A stretch of DNA of 61,149 nt from an uncultured Alphaproteobacteria bacterium (GTDB lineage: Bacteria; Pseudomonadota; Alphaproteobacteria; CAAHEQ01; UBA3637). The stretch's first letter is position 1. Every line of letters begins with the position of its first letter. The translations under genes were made by a program, and so were the position numbers. Positions 28,103 to 37,632 of this stretch are shown in pieces. The stretch spans positions 1 to 61,149 of the forward strand of contig CASEYR010000005.1 of NCBI GenBank assembly GCA_949292205.1, read 5' to 3'. A model generated the notes under the pieces. It was not told the DNA's origin. It did no database searches and saw only the letters and a list, made by a program, of their open reading frames with translations.

Positions 28103-29235
28103 AAAGACACCTTTCTGTATAAATCGATAGTCTGCTCACACATTTTTTGAATTGAGAAGCGAGATCGAACAGATGTTACCCCAGCTATTTGAATTCGCTT
28201 TCGATCACCAACGGATAAATCCAACACGGCATCTAGGCATTTTGCCAGAGCGACAGCATCTCCCACAGGGAACAGATAGCCCGTTTCGCCATCGGATATA
28301 GTTTCACAAGATCCTCCATGAGCGCTGGCAACAACAATCCGTCCCATAGCCTGAGCCTCTGTTACAGTTCGTCCAAAAGACTCCGGAACAATAGAAGCAT
28401 TAACAACGATATCGCTCATCAAATATAAAGCCGGCATATCCGAGCATGATTTAATCATTTGGACAGAAGTCTGAGGTGACAGCTCTTTTATTTTTTGTTT
28501 TAACTCCTCGGTATATTCTGTTCTCCCCTGATCCGAACCGACGAATAAACAGGTAACATCTTGATGCTTCATTATTTTCAAAGCATCCAACAATACACTA
28601 TGTCCCTTTATTTTTGTCAACCGCCCGACCAATGTAATAATTGGCTTTTCCGGCGATATTTGATAAGCTTTCATCAAGTCCGAAACCCGTTCTAGAACGA
28701 CACGTTCGGGATTAAACCGCCGAATGTCGGCACCCCGATAAATTGTTTCAATATGATCAGCCGGAACACCATAATTATCCATAATGTGCTGCTTCACAAA
28801 ATTTGACACGGCTATCGTCTTAACCCCTTCGGTCATCACTCTGTTATAAGGCTTTTTCAACCACCGAGGCTTTAAACCGTAAACCCCGTGATAAGTTGTG
28901 ATGAAGGGGACGCCCGTTCGTTTGGCAGCGTATTTAACCGACCATGCGGGAGCCCGAGAACGAACATGAACCAACGTAATTTTTTTATCTTTAATAATTT
29001 TAGCTAACCGACGCACATTTTGCCAAATCACGAACGGATTTTTACTGTGAACCGGTAACTGAATATGGGCAACCCCCAACTTTTCTAATTCCCGAACCAT
29101 CGGTCCGCCGTTAGAAACGACATAGTTTTCTATACCGGCCTGCTGCAAAGCCGCAGCCATTTCAATCGTGCCACGTTCCACTCCACCCATTTCTAAAGTC
29201 GGCAGAACCTGTAATACGACAGGAAATTGATTCAT
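28099..29235 (-). CDS. Glycosyltransferase, GT4 family
   Basis: A 378-aa GT-B enzyme. The N-terminal glycine-rich LPTLEMGGVERGTIEMAAAL binds the acceptor side. The C-terminal donor site has ITLVGRLTKIKGHSVLLDA and IVPESFGRTVTEAQAMGRIV with the E-x7-E pattern. It is probably involved in surface polysaccharide or lipopolysaccharide synthesis. It heads a run of overlapping genes through 26935. Confidence 0.88.
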   Translation of the reverse strand: MNQFPVVLQVLPTLEMGGVERGTIEMAAALQQAGIENYVVSNGGPMVRELEKLGVAHIQLPVHSKNPFVIWQNVRRLAKIIKDKKITLVHVRSRAPAWSVKYAAKRTGVPFITTYHGVYGLKPRWLKKPYNRVMTEGVKTIAVSNFVKQHIMDNYGVPADHIETIYRGADIRRFNPERVVLERVSDLMKAYQISPEKPIITLVGRLTKIKGHSVLLDALKIMKHQDVTCLFVGSDQGRTEYTEELKQKIKELSPQTSVQMIKSCSDMPALYLMSDIVVNASIVPESFGRTVTEAQAMGRIVVASAHGGSCETISDGETGYLFPVGDAVALAKCLDAVLDLSVGDRKRIQIAGVTSVRSRFSIQKMCEQTIDLYRKVSL

Positions 29236-29250
29236 AAATAATCCCTATAT

Positions 29251-29661
29251 TTATTGATAGAAGACTTGCCGATTTTGTGTAGCTGGTTTACGCTGCACGT
29301 AATCCCGAGCCTCCATACAGGCTTCATAGTCATCATAAGACATCGACCAATCGCCGGCCACCGAGTTCACATAAACGGGCTGAGCCCCCGGCATTGGGAC
29401 AAACTGAGCCCAAATACCATGATCGGATTCGTTGTCAAAGCGTAGCTCTAAATCCGGCGGAGTTCCCCATCCCCAGGGCAATCCGGGCCATTCAAAAGGC
29501 CAATAATCAGCCTGTTGCAAGCAATAGTTATGATCTCGTGCAAACCAGACCGCACCGGTATTTGGACGTTCCCAGTAAAATACTTTCTGTCCATCACCGC
29601 CACAAGCCGTTAAACACAACAAACAAAGTCCCATACACAGAAAGAGCAGCTTTTGTTTCAT
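29251..29661 (-). CDS. Putative lipoprotein, 136 aa
   Basis: The signal ends with lipobox LTAC (Cys 20). The mature part is rich in Trp, Tyr and Pro (YWERPNTGAVWFARDHNYCL, WPFEWPGLPWGWG) and contains two further Cys. I do not recognise the family. It lies between a GST-like gene and GT4 with 10-15 nt gaps, so it is probably in the same operon. Confidence 0.7.
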   Translation of the reverse strand: MKQKLLFLCMGLCLLCLTACGGDGQKVFYWERPNTGAVWFARDHNYCLQQADYWPFEWPGLPWGWGTPPDLELRFDNESDHGIWAQFVPMPGAQPVYVNSVAGDWSMSYDDYEACMEARDYVQRKPATQNRQVFYQ

Positions 29662-29671
29662 TGTTTTCTCC

Positions 29672-30355
29672 TTAAAAGTCTAAATTAGAATAAGTGGATG
29701 AGGGCATTATACCAGCTAACTTATCATTAAGTAAAGAACTAAATGAAGGTCTAGACTTAATTTTTGCATACCACAGTTTTGCATCTGGATAATTTTCCCA
29801 AGCGATTTCCCCCAAATAGTCCAGTACAGAAAGATGAGCCGCCACCGTCAAATCGGCGACAGACAAGCTGCGTCCCCCCAAATAACTACGTCTGGCAGCC
29901 AGCCAGTCGACATAGCCCAAGTATCGTTTTAAATTTTCACGACCGGCGCGAATCATCATAGAGTTCGGAGCCGTTCCGGATTTTAAAGCCTTATAAACAC
30001 GCTCACCGACCAGCGGTTTAAACACATCCATATAGAAAGAGGAATCAAACCAATTTGCAATTCGCCTAATTTCGGCACGTCCCTTTGGTGTTTCTCCCAT
30101 CAAATTCGGCAGTGAAGCAGTTTCATTGATATATTCCGAAATAGCGATATGATTACATAAGACACTTCCGTCCGGTTCGATTAAGACGGGCAAATCCCCC
30201 AACGGATTCAAATGCAAAAAGTCGGCACGACGAGCCCAAGGCACCTCATGAACCAAGCCATAAGGAATTCCTTTTTCAAACAACAGCAAACGCACCTTTC
30301 TAGAAAAAGGGCATAACGGGAAATGATACAAAGTTCGCCGCTCTGATTGAGTCAT
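29672..30355 (-). CDS. Glutathione S-transferase family protein
   Basis: 227 aa with an N-terminal thioredoxin-like domain (LYHFPLCPFSRKVRLLLFEK, then GDLPVLIEPDGSVLCNHIAI with the cis-Pro) and an all-helical C-terminal domain (SVADLTVAAHLSVLDYLGEI). The CPFS site suggests a Cys-type (omega/beta-like) enzyme. The substrate is unknown. It overlaps lpxB by 4 nt and so ends the lipid A operon. Confidence 0.85.
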   Translation of the reverse strand: MTQSERRTLYHFPLCPFSRKVRLLLFEKGIPYGLVHEVPWARRADFLHLNPLGDLPVLIEPDGSVLCNHIAISEYINETASLPNLMGETPKGRAEIRRIANWFDSSFYMDVFKPLVGERVYKALKSGTAPNSMMIRAGRENLKRYLGYVDWLAARRSYLGGRSLSVADLTVAAHLSVLDYLGEIAWENYPDAKLWYAKIKSRPSFSSLLNDKLAGIMPSSTYSNLDF

Positions 30356-31521
30356 TCTTTTTTCACACCTCCCCGATTGGAACGACTTGCCAACTTTTGA
30401 AGTTCTTCTGCTAATTTATCGGATGGAGCATGAGGATCTCCCAAGCCTAATTTTTCCAAACTTTCCCGAGTCGCCTGTTCGGGATGTTCCAACAATTGAC
30501 GCAGTGTTTCCACAACATTATCAACGGTACAATCTTCCTGCAGTAATTCGGGAATAACCTCTTTATCTACCATTAAGTTCAGCAAGTTAACAAATCGGAT
30601 TTTTAGCAATTTACGAGCAATAACTCCGGTTAGCGGACTTACCTTATAAGCGATTAGATGAGGCACGCCCGCCATAGCTAACTCGACACTGACAGTCCCC
30701 GAAGCCGCCAAAGCAACATTTGATGCGGCAAAGGCATCATACCGCTCTTTTTCCCCCATGACAATAACATGAGGAACCGGCCAATCAGCTAACTCTTTTT
30801 TAATTTTATCTGCAACGGTTGCGACTGTCGGGATAACGACGAATAGTTGAGGGATATAGCTCTGTAACAATTCGGCAGACTCTTTAAAAACCGGCAACAG
30901 ATATTTAATCTCATTTTTACGGCTTCCGGGCAAAAGACAAAGAACCGTTGAAAACGAAGGGATATTATACTTTTCACGAAAAGCCGTTCCGTTACCTTTA
31001 TCGGCTCCCCCTTCAATAACAGGATGCCCGATAAAAGTCGTTTTCATACCATGCGGTTCAAAATACTTTTTCTCATTCGGGAGCAAACAGAACAGATGAT
31101 CTACGAACTGCCCGATTTTTTTAGCTCTGCCTTTTTTCCAAGCCCACACCTGCGGAGCCACACAATGAACATGAGGTCTTTCATATCCGGCTTGTTTCAA
31201 GCGTTGATGGACTCTGGCAGAAAAGCTATAACTGTCAATCGTCATCACGATATCGGGCTTAATTTTTTGAATATCCGCAACAATTTCATCTAAATGTCGT
31301 AAGATTTTCGGAATACTCGGAATCACTTCCATAATACCCATCACCGACAAATCGGAAATATCAAACAAACTATGAAGTCCCTCTGCTTCCATTGCCTCAC
31401 CGCCGACGCCAAAAAACGAGACTTTATCTTTCATTTGTTTTTTCAACGAGCGCATTAGTCGAGCCCCCAACAAATCTCCCGACGGCTCACCTGCAATTAA
31501 GTAAACTTTTAAATCACTCAT
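30352..31521 (-). CDS. lpxB: Lipid-A-disaccharide synthase
   Basis: A 389-aa GT19 enzyme that joins UDP-2,3-diacylglucosamine and lipid X. The motifs are the N-terminal VYLIAGEPSGDLLGARLM, VDHLFCLLPNEKKYFEPHG, TVLCLLPGSRKNEIKYLLP and ALAASGTVSVELAMAGVPHL. It overlaps lpxI by 4 nt. The C-terminus has a short Lys/Arg-rich extension. Confidence 0.96.
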   Translation of the reverse strand: MSDLKVYLIAGEPSGDLLGARLMRSLKKQMKDKVSFFGVGGEAMEAEGLHSLFDISDLSVMGIMEVIPSIPKILRHLDEIVADIQKIKPDIVMTIDSYSFSARVHQRLKQAGYERPHVHCVAPQVWAWKKGRAKKIGQFVDHLFCLLPNEKKYFEPHGMKTTFIGHPVIEGGADKGNGTAFREKYNIPSFSTVLCLLPGSRKNEIKYLLPVFKESAELLQSYIPQLFVVIPTVATVADKIKKELADWPVPHVIVMGEKERYDAFAASNVALAASGTVSVELAMAGVPHLIAYKVSPLTGVIARKLLKIRFVNLLNLMVDKEVIPELLQEDCTVDNVVETLRQLLEHPEQATRESLEKLGLGDPHAPSDKLAEELQKLASRSNRGGVKKE

Positions 31522-32339
31522 GACACTCCCCCAATACCAATAATAAAGACACCTAACTTATCCGCCAAAGCAACTGTTTTTTCGGCTTCAACCATCAATG
31601 TCCCGCCGGATTCAACGGCAATTCCCTTCAATCCGGCATCAAAAACGGCTTGAACGGTATCCGGTCCGATTGTCGGTAAATCCATCCGGCGATCCTGTTG
31701 AGGTTTTGATACTTTCACCAAAACACCGCCCCCGCCCTTGCGTTTAAGTTCCTTAGTTCTCCGAATCAAAGCGGCAGTTCCCTCAATTCCTTCAACGGAT
31801 AACACCAAGCCACGTTGAACGATAACAGCCTGTCCCACATCGGCCTGTCCCAATAGTTTAGCAACCGAAAAGCCTCTGTCTATATCCGCCATATCCTTTT
31901 TATCCGGAACAGCAGTTCCATAAACACCGGAATGAACCAGCAAAGAAGGCATTAACACATCAATGCCGACGACATGGAAGCCATGACGCTCAGCCTCTCC
32001 GACGATAGCCCTTAACAAGCTATCATCTCCCAACAAGCGAAACCCCAACCGAGCCAACAAGCAAGCACCTTTAAAATCAGGAAAAATTTCGGCTAACGAG
32101 GGACGACGGACACCACCGATAAAGACGATATCCCGCACCTTTTCTTTTTTAAAAAGCCGAACAACTTGCCCGATAGCCCCGACACGAACCCAAGCCAGAG
32201 GCGTTTTTTCCGGAAAAGAAGCCTCAGTTGCATGTCCTTTCAAAGCGACAACGAAAAAAGGACGTTTTGCGGCACGACATGCCTCAATCAAACATCTCGG
32301 CAATGCTCCGTTTCCAGCAACAATTCCTAATTTTCGCAT
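31518..32339 (-). CDS. lpxI: UDP-2,3-diacylglucosamine pyrophosphatase LpxI
   Basis: A 273-aa protein of the DUF1009/LpxI family, which replaces LpxH in most alphaproteobacteria. It shows LGIVAGNGALPRCLIEACRA, VFIGGVRRPSLAEIFPD, LLRAIVGEAERHGFHVVG, and IGPDTVQAVFDAGLKGIAVE. It hydrolyses UDP-2,3-diacylglucosamine to lipid X. It sits between lpxA and lpxB as in related genomes. Confidence 0.93.
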   Translation of the reverse strand: MRKLGIVAGNGALPRCLIEACRAAKRPFFVVALKGHATEASFPEKTPLAWVRVGAIGQVVRLFKKEKVRDIVFIGGVRRPSLAEIFPDFKGACLLARLGFRLLGDDSLLRAIVGEAERHGFHVVGIDVLMPSLLVHSGVYGTAVPDKKDMADIDRGFSVAKLLGQADVGQAVIVQRGLVLSVEGIEGTAALIRRTKELKRKGGGGVLVKVSKPQQDRRMDLPTIGPDTVQAVFDAGLKGIAVESGGTLMVEAEKTVALADKLGVFIIGIGGVS

Positions 32340-32351
32340 TAAAGTTTCTCC

Positions 32352-33152
32352 TTAATCGGGTTGAAGAATCATATTTTTAGATGGATGCGTAATGAAATCG
32401 ACTATTTGACGAATATAGTCATTTTTCTGATAGAGATCGCTATTTGCGATAGTTTGAACACGATCGGCAAAAGGCATTTCATCATTTTTGTTAAAGATCG
32501 TTTTATAAGCTTTTTGCAAAGTCATAATATCTTCCTTTGACAGCCCCATCCGTTGCAAACCGATTAAATTCAATCCATTCAAACCCGAACGTGGTCCGCC
32601 CATCACAAGACCGTAAGGAATGACATCACGAACGATTCCGCACATACCGCCGATCATAGCACCGTCTCCGATGCGAGTAAATTGCAAAATAGCGGCCAAT
32701 CCTCCGATTGTCACACGGTTACCGACATGGACATGTCCGGCCAAGGTTGCATTATTACTCATCACGATATCGTCCCCCAAGACACAATCATGAGCAATAT
32801 GGCTGGCGACCAGAAAGAGATTACGATTTCCGATGGTTGTTATTTTATGATCCACATCAGATCCAACGTGAGCCGTTACATGTTCCCGAAAGGTATTATC
32901 ATCCCCTATCACCAAAAGCGCATCCGGAGCATTACTTCTTTTATGTTGAGCCAGCAAGCCCAAAGTAGCGAACGGATAGACCGTATTTCTAGCACCCATT
33001 GTTGTATAGCCGTCGACAACGACATGAGAGATTAAGCGTGTTCCCTCGCCGATTTTAACATGCGGACCAACCGTGCAAAAAGGGCCGATTTCGACATCAT
33101 TCCCCAATTCTGCTTTTGGATCAACAATAGCTGACGGATGAATTTTAATCAT
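32352..33152 (-). CDS. lpxA: UDP-N-acetylglucosamine acyltransferase
   Basis: A 266-aa left-handed beta-helix enzyme, the first step of lipid A synthesis. Hexapeptide repeats run through the first 190 residues (IHPSAIVDPKAELGNDVEIG, and VASHIAHDCVLGDDIVMSN around the catalytic His). The C-terminal helical part, LQKAYKTIFNK, is typical. The start has an AGGAG RBS. Confidence 0.96.
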   Translation of the reverse strand: MIKIHPSAIVDPKAELGNDVEIGPFCTVGPHVKIGEGTRLISHVVVDGYTTMGARNTVYPFATLGLLAQHKRSNAPDALLVIGDDNTFREHVTAHVGSDVDHKITTIGNRNLFLVASHIAHDCVLGDDIVMSNNATLAGHVHVGNRVTIGGLAAILQFTRIGDGAMIGGMCGIVRDVIPYGLVMGGPRSGLNGLNLIGLQRMGLSKEDIMTLQKAYKTIFNKNDEMPFADRVQTIANSDLYQKNDYIRQIVDFITHPSKNMILQPD

Positions 33153-33169
33153 AGGGGGACACTCCTTTT

Positions 33170-33652
33170 TTAAGCCTTTTTAAACACCATAGCACTAAAA
33201 ATCGCCTGAGACACCAACTTACCGTCAACATAAGCTTCTCCGCGGAATTTAAATACATTCCGAACGGCTTGCTCTTTTTTAACATGGAATTCAACGACAT
33301 CACCGGGCAAAACAGGTTTACGGAATTTGACCTCATCAACAGTCATAAAGTAGACACTGTTACCGCTCCGTTCTTCTTCCGGAAAAGACAACAAGACGAT
33401 AATTCCGGCGGACTGAGCCATCGCTTCAATTTGTAACACGCCCGGCATAACCGGATTACCGGGGAAGTGTCCTTGGAAGAACTCTTCGTTCATTGTCATA
33501 TTTTTGATACCAACGCCGGACACGCCCGGAACGATATCTTTCATCCGATCCACCAACAAGAACGGATAGCGATGAGGCAACAATTTTAAAATCTCACCGA
33601 TACGAACTTCCGGAATAAAATTTTCCGGTTTTTCTTGAATTTCTTCTGTCAT
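33170..33652 (-). CDS. fabZ: 3-hydroxyacyl-ACP dehydratase FabZ
   Basis: 160 aa, hot-dog fold. It shows LLPHRYPFLLVDRMKDI with the catalytic His and GHFPGNPVMPGVLQIEAMAQ with the catalytic Glu. It supplies unsaturated and saturated acyl chains and competes with LpxA for 3-hydroxyacyl-ACP. It lies 3 nt downstream of lpxD. Confidence 0.96.
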   Translation of the reverse strand: MTEEIQEKPENFIPEVRIGEILKLLPHRYPFLLVDRMKDIVPGVSGVGIKNMTMNEEFFQGHFPGNPVMPGVLQIEAMAQSAGIIVLLSFPEEERSGNSVYFMTVDEVKFRKPVLPGDVVEFHVKKEQAVRNVFKFRGEAYVDGKLVSQAIFSAMVFKKA

Positions 33653-33655
33653 TTT

Positions 33656-34741
33656 TTACCCTTTCTTTCTGAACTTTGACAAAAATTGAATAACGGCGAC
33701 CTTAAATGAAAGTTTTGGTTTACCGTCTTTTTTCTTGGTTAATCCCTGAATAGCCAAAACCTGCCGCATATACTCTTTATGAGGAACGGCGGGAGAGCCC
33801 ATTAAAATAGCACCGGCCGGGACATCACTCATCAAACCGGACTGAGCCGCGATTTGAGCACCGGTCCCGATTTTCAAGTGACCCGCAAAACCGACCTGCC
33901 CGCCGGCAACGACGAAATCACCGAAAGAGCAACTTCCGGCGATACCGACTTGAGACACCATCACACAGCATTTACCCAGTTTAACGTTATGAGCGACCTG
34001 AACCAAATTATCAATTCGACAACCGGATTCAATTACCGTATCTCCCATTGCCCCTCTATCGACACAAGTTGACGAACCGATTTCCACATCATCACCAATT
34101 ATCACGCGTCCCAGTTGAGGCACTTTCTGGGGTCCCGTTGCCGGAGACATAGCAAATCCGAAGCCATCTTGACCGATATGACACCCTGGATAAATATACA
34201 CCTGATTACCGGCGACACAATGCGACACGGTAGCGTTTGCACCGACGGTACAATCATCACCCATTTGAACACCGGCCTCAATAACGGCATTGGGCTGAAT
34301 AAGACATCTTCTACCCAGCTTAACGTGTGGTCCGATAAAAGCACCGGCTTCCACACGACACCCTTCGCCCAGCTCGGCGGTTTCATCAATAAAAGCTTTA
34401 TCCGAGATAAAAGCTTCAACGACACGGGGATAAAAAGCACTTGCCACCAAGCCGTATGATCGATGAGCATCTTTTGATATCAAGGCGATACAGCCTTCAG
34501 GGACAAAGGAAACAAATTTTTCAGGAACGATAACGGCACCGGCCTTTGTCGTTTTCAAAGACTCACGAGCTTTTGGGATAAAAGCCCAAGAAATATCATC
34601 AGGACCGGCTTCATCCAAACCGGCAACATCTTTAAAGACACGATTCTTATCAGCATCATTAGGCAAAGTGACTTCCCCCACGGAAGCCACCTGCTCTAAG
34701 GTCAGCCCATTAACTTTTTGAAAAAAGCGGGGGTCTGCCAT
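33656..34741 (-). CDS. lpxD: UDP-3-O-acylglucosamine N-acyltransferase
   Basis: 361 aa. The N-terminal uridine-binding domain (LDEAGPDDISWAFIPKARE) is followed by a long left-handed beta-helix of hexapeptide repeats and a C-terminal helix. VQVAHNVKLGKCCVMVSQVG contains the catalytic His. It is slightly longer than E. coli LpxD because of a basic tail (KKKDGKPKLSFK). It lies 3 nt downstream of skp. Confidence 0.96.
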   Translation of the reverse strand: MADPRFFQKVNGLTLEQVASVGEVTLPNDADKNRVFKDVAGLDEAGPDDISWAFIPKARESLKTTKAGAVIVPEKFVSFVPEGCIALISKDAHRSYGLVASAFYPRVVEAFISDKAFIDETAELGEGCRVEAGAFIGPHVKLGRRCLIQPNAVIEAGVQMGDDCTVGANATVSHCVAGNQVYIYPGCHIGQDGFGFAMSPATGPQKVPQLGRVIIGDDVEIGSSTCVDRGAMGDTVIESGCRIDNLVQVAHNVKLGKCCVMVSQVGIAGSCSFGDFVVAGGQVGFAGHLKIGTGAQIAAQSGLMSDVPAGAILMGSPAVPHKEYMRQVLAIQGLTKKKDGKPKLSFKVAVIQFLSKFRKKG

Positions 34742-34744
34742 AAT

Positions 34745-35371
34745 TTACTCTCCCGCCGTCAAATTGACCGTTGTCGGATCCGGATAAGCAACCGGCTTTA
34801 TGGTTTTATTTAATTCTTTGACAAAGCAATCCGTTATATTGTTTGTATCATCATTTGCATAGACAACAACGGCAGCATTCAAGACGACGCCTGCACCGGC
34901 TTTTTTAGCGACTTTCTCAAGCGTTTTTTCGACATCAGCCTGAATTTTTTCGGCAGCCATTTGCGAAGCCCCTAAAATTTGTTGAGCCTGATACCGATAT
35001 CTCTGCTGTAATTCTGCGGCTTTTTTCTGCAAAGCAACAACTTCTTTTTGATATTCGGATTCTTTCATTTTTCCTTTTTTAGAAACCAAGTCAGCATCTT
35101 CCTTTTGCAATGCGCCAAAATCTAAACCCATTTGAGCCTGCAACTTTTCTTCGTATTTACGTTGCTCTGCCACAATAGCTTTATAGGCTTCGGCTTCCTG
35201 TTTAACTTGTTCAAAGTTAACGATAACGGTTTTCTTACCGCCACACATCAGACAACTGGCACCAAAAGCGACAAGACCGGCAACGACCGCCGTTGCAAAG
35301 ATGACACCGATTTTCTTACCGCAACCGCAAGCACATACATTTACTTTTTTTTCTGTTTTCTTTTCTGACAT
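34745..35371 (-). CDS. skp: Skp/OmpH-like periplasmic chaperone
   Basis: 208 aa. An unusual N-terminus (KKTEKKVNVCACGCGKKIG) precedes a single hydrophobic helix, IGVIFATAVVAGLVAFGASC. That helix acts as a signal anchor rather than a cleaved signal, and Cys are clustered on both sides of it. The body is the typical OmpH coiled coil (VNFEQVKQEAEAYKAIVAEQ, LQKKAAELQQRYRYQAQQIL). It escorts unfolded outer-membrane proteins to BamA, the gene upstream. The N-terminal Cys-rich segment is not usual for Skp. Confidence 0.82.
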   Translation of the reverse strand: MSEKKTEKKVNVCACGCGKKIGVIFATAVVAGLVAFGASCLMCGGKKTVIVNFEQVKQEAEAYKAIVAEQRKYEEKLQAQMGLDFGALQKEDADLVSKKGKMKESEYQKEVVALQKKAAELQQRYRYQAQQILGASQMAAEKIQADVEKTLEKVAKKAGAGVVLNAAVVVYANDDTNNITDCFVKELNKTIKPVAYPDPTTVNLTAGE

Positions 35372-35373
35372 TT

Positions 35374-37632
35374 TTAGAATCCTTTCCCAAAATTTAAACG
35401 AAATACTCTTGTTTTATCCTCTTTTGCTTTCATGATCGGGTATGAAAAATCCAAGTTAATCATCCCCATCGGCGACTGCCACAAAATACCCGTACCAATC
35501 GCCATTCTTGTTTTACCGGAATAAATCATCGTTTGACGATCATAATTATCCGGTTTACCAATCCATCCTGCATCTGTGAACAACTTACCCTTGATACCTA
35601 GCTCTTTCGGTAAGCCCAGCGGAAAAACCAACTCTGCGGTAGCTGTTGCATACCAAGCGCCACCCAAAGCATCGTCCGTTGCTCGATCTCTGGCCCCCAC
35701 ACCGCCATATTCAAAGCCACGCAAAGAAACATCGCCCAAAAAGTATCTATCATTGATACGAACATTTTCACCGCCCAAGCCCCAAATACGACCGGCATCA
35801 CCACGAATGGACAAGACAACATCTTCAGCAACAGGAAAATATTGAATTCCGGTTACATTGATACGGAAAAATTTAGAATCTCCGCCCAAACCGGCGATAT
35901 CCGTTCCCAACGAAGCATAATAGCCGGTCGTCGGATTAATACGACTATCCCGTTTATCATAGACAACTTCTTGACCAATTAACGAAACCAGATTTTTTCC
36001 ACGTTGCTCTTTAATGTAGATAGAAGCATCTTCATCAATATCATTGACATCATCTTGACGAAGAGTATACCGAACCGATTGCCTGAAACGATCTGTGTAA
36101 TCCCAACCGAAGCGAACCGTTCCGCCCGTTGTTGTGTAGCTGTAAGAGCTGGAATCTTCATTATCACGCGTTGTATGGAAAATATCCACACCGGCCAGCA
36201 AATTTTTATCCATAAAATAAGGATCCGTCAAACCGATAGCGTATTGAGTTTCTTTTTGAGAAATCATAGCATTAATACCAATGACATTTCCTGTCCCCAA
36301 CACATTTCGTTCCTGAATACCGGTTTCGAACATCAACCCGTCATAAGAAGACCAACCGAATCCGATACTAAAAGCCCCTGTTGATTTTTCGGCGACATCC
36401 AACAAAACATCAGCTTTTGAAGGATCATCAGTCGGTTGCGTCTGCAAATCAACGCGACTGAAGTAATCTAGATCTTCCACTCGTTGTTTTGACCGCCGTA
36501 ACCGAGCCGCATTAAAAGCATCTCCTTCTTTAATACGAAACTCACGCCGAATAACCTTATCCAGAGTTCTGGAGTTTCCGGTAATTTTAATTTTATCAAT
36601 AAAAACTTTTGACCCTTCACTGACTTTAAAAGTCACCGAAACAGTTTTTGCTTCATCATTTTTTTGAAAATCAGGAGTAACTTCTACAAAAGCATATCCT
36701 TCATTTTCAATTTCGCCCGTAATAGCATCAACTGTTTTTTCAATGCGGGTTATATCAAAATAATCTCCGGCCTTAAACTCAATCAAGTCATTTAATTTAT
36801 CCGTCCCATGATATTCCGGCAAGGAAATTGAAATATTTGGTTGACCGAATTTATAGCGACTGCCCTCATCCACATCAATTGAGATAATAAAACCGCTTCT
36901 GTCCGGCGTCAATTCGGCCGTTGCACTTGTTACCTTAAAGTCAACATAGCCCTGTTGCATATAAAACCGACGCAACAACTCTTGATCATAGTTCAATCTA
37001 TCGGGATCATAAGTATCTGTGGACGACAAGAAACGATACCAAGCCTTTTCCTTGGTCATCATCTTATCCCGCAACGTATCTCCCGAAAAAGCCTTATTAC
37101 CGGTGATATTGATTTTCTTGACAAGCGTTTTTTCTCCTTCATCAATTTCAAAAACGATATCAACCCGATTTTGGTCTTTCTGAATAATTTTAGGAGTAAC
37201 GGTTGCCCCGAAACGGCCGTTACGCTTATAGATTTCAATCAATCGAGAAGCATCATCCTGTAATTTTTTTTGGGTATAAACCATCCGAGACTTCAATAAA
37301 ACTTCCGTTTTCAGGATATCATCATCTAAAGCTTTATTACCCTCAAAATAAACCGTATGAACGATTGGATTTTCTTCCACTTGAATATAAGCAACCCCAT
37401 TTTTCATATCAATGGAAACATCTGAAAATAAGCCGGTAGCAAACAATGTCTTTGTTGCAGCATCCAAGTCAGTCGGCGTTACATCCTCCCCCGGTTCCAG
37501 ATGCAAATAATTCATAACTGTTGCATTTTCGATTCGGCGAGTCCCCTCAATTGACACACGCTTCAAGATGGCTCCCGACACCGGAGAAGCCAAACAGGTT
37601 CCAATCAGTAAAAGTGCTAATCTCCCTTTCAT
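35374..37632 (-). CDS. bamA: Outer membrane protein assembly factor BamA
   Basis: 752 aa. Signal peptide ending VSGAILK, five POTRA domains (residues about 22-420, each with patterns such as VDAITGEIENEGYAFVEVTP) and a C-terminal 16-strand barrel. The VRGF-type motif of the Omp85 family is recognisable as DVSLRGFEYGGVG, and the last residue is Phe, as needed for barrel targeting. It is the essential insertase for outer-membrane proteins. The gene order rseP-bamA-skp-lpxD is conserved. Confidence 0.96.
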   Translation of the reverse strand: MKGRLALLLIGTCLASPVSGAILKRVSIEGTRRIENATVMNYLHLEPGEDVTPTDLDAATKTLFATGLFSDVSIDMKNGVAYIQVEENPIVHTVYFEGNKALDDDILKTEVLLKSRMVYTQKKLQDDASRLIEIYKRNGRFGATVTPKIIQKDQNRVDIVFEIDEGEKTLVKKINITGNKAFSGDTLRDKMMTKEKAWYRFLSSTDTYDPDRLNYDQELLRRFYMQQGYVDFKVTSATAELTPDRSGFIISIDVDEGSRYKFGQPNISISLPEYHGTDKLNDLIEFKAGDYFDITRIEKTVDAITGEIENEGYAFVEVTPDFQKNDEAKTVSVTFKVSEGSKVFIDKIKITGNSRTLDKVIRREFRIKEGDAFNAARLRRSKQRVEDLDYFSRVDLQTQPTDDPSKADVLLDVAEKSTGAFSIGFGWSSYDGLMFETGIQERNVLGTGNVIGINAMISQKETQYAIGLTDPYFMDKNLLAGVDIFHTTRDNEDSSSYSYTTTGGTVRFGWDYTDRFRQSVRYTLRQDDVNDIDEDASIYIKEQRGKNLVSLIGQEVVYDKRDSRINPTTGYYASLGTDIAGLGGDSKFFRINVTGIQYFPVAEDVVLSIRGDAGRIWGLGGENVRINDRYFLGDVSLRGFEYGGVGARDRATDDALGGAWYATATAELVFPLGLPKELGIKGKLFTDAGWIGKPDNYDRQTMIYSGKTRMAIGTGILWQSPMGMINLDFSYPIMKAKEDKTRVFRLNFGKGF

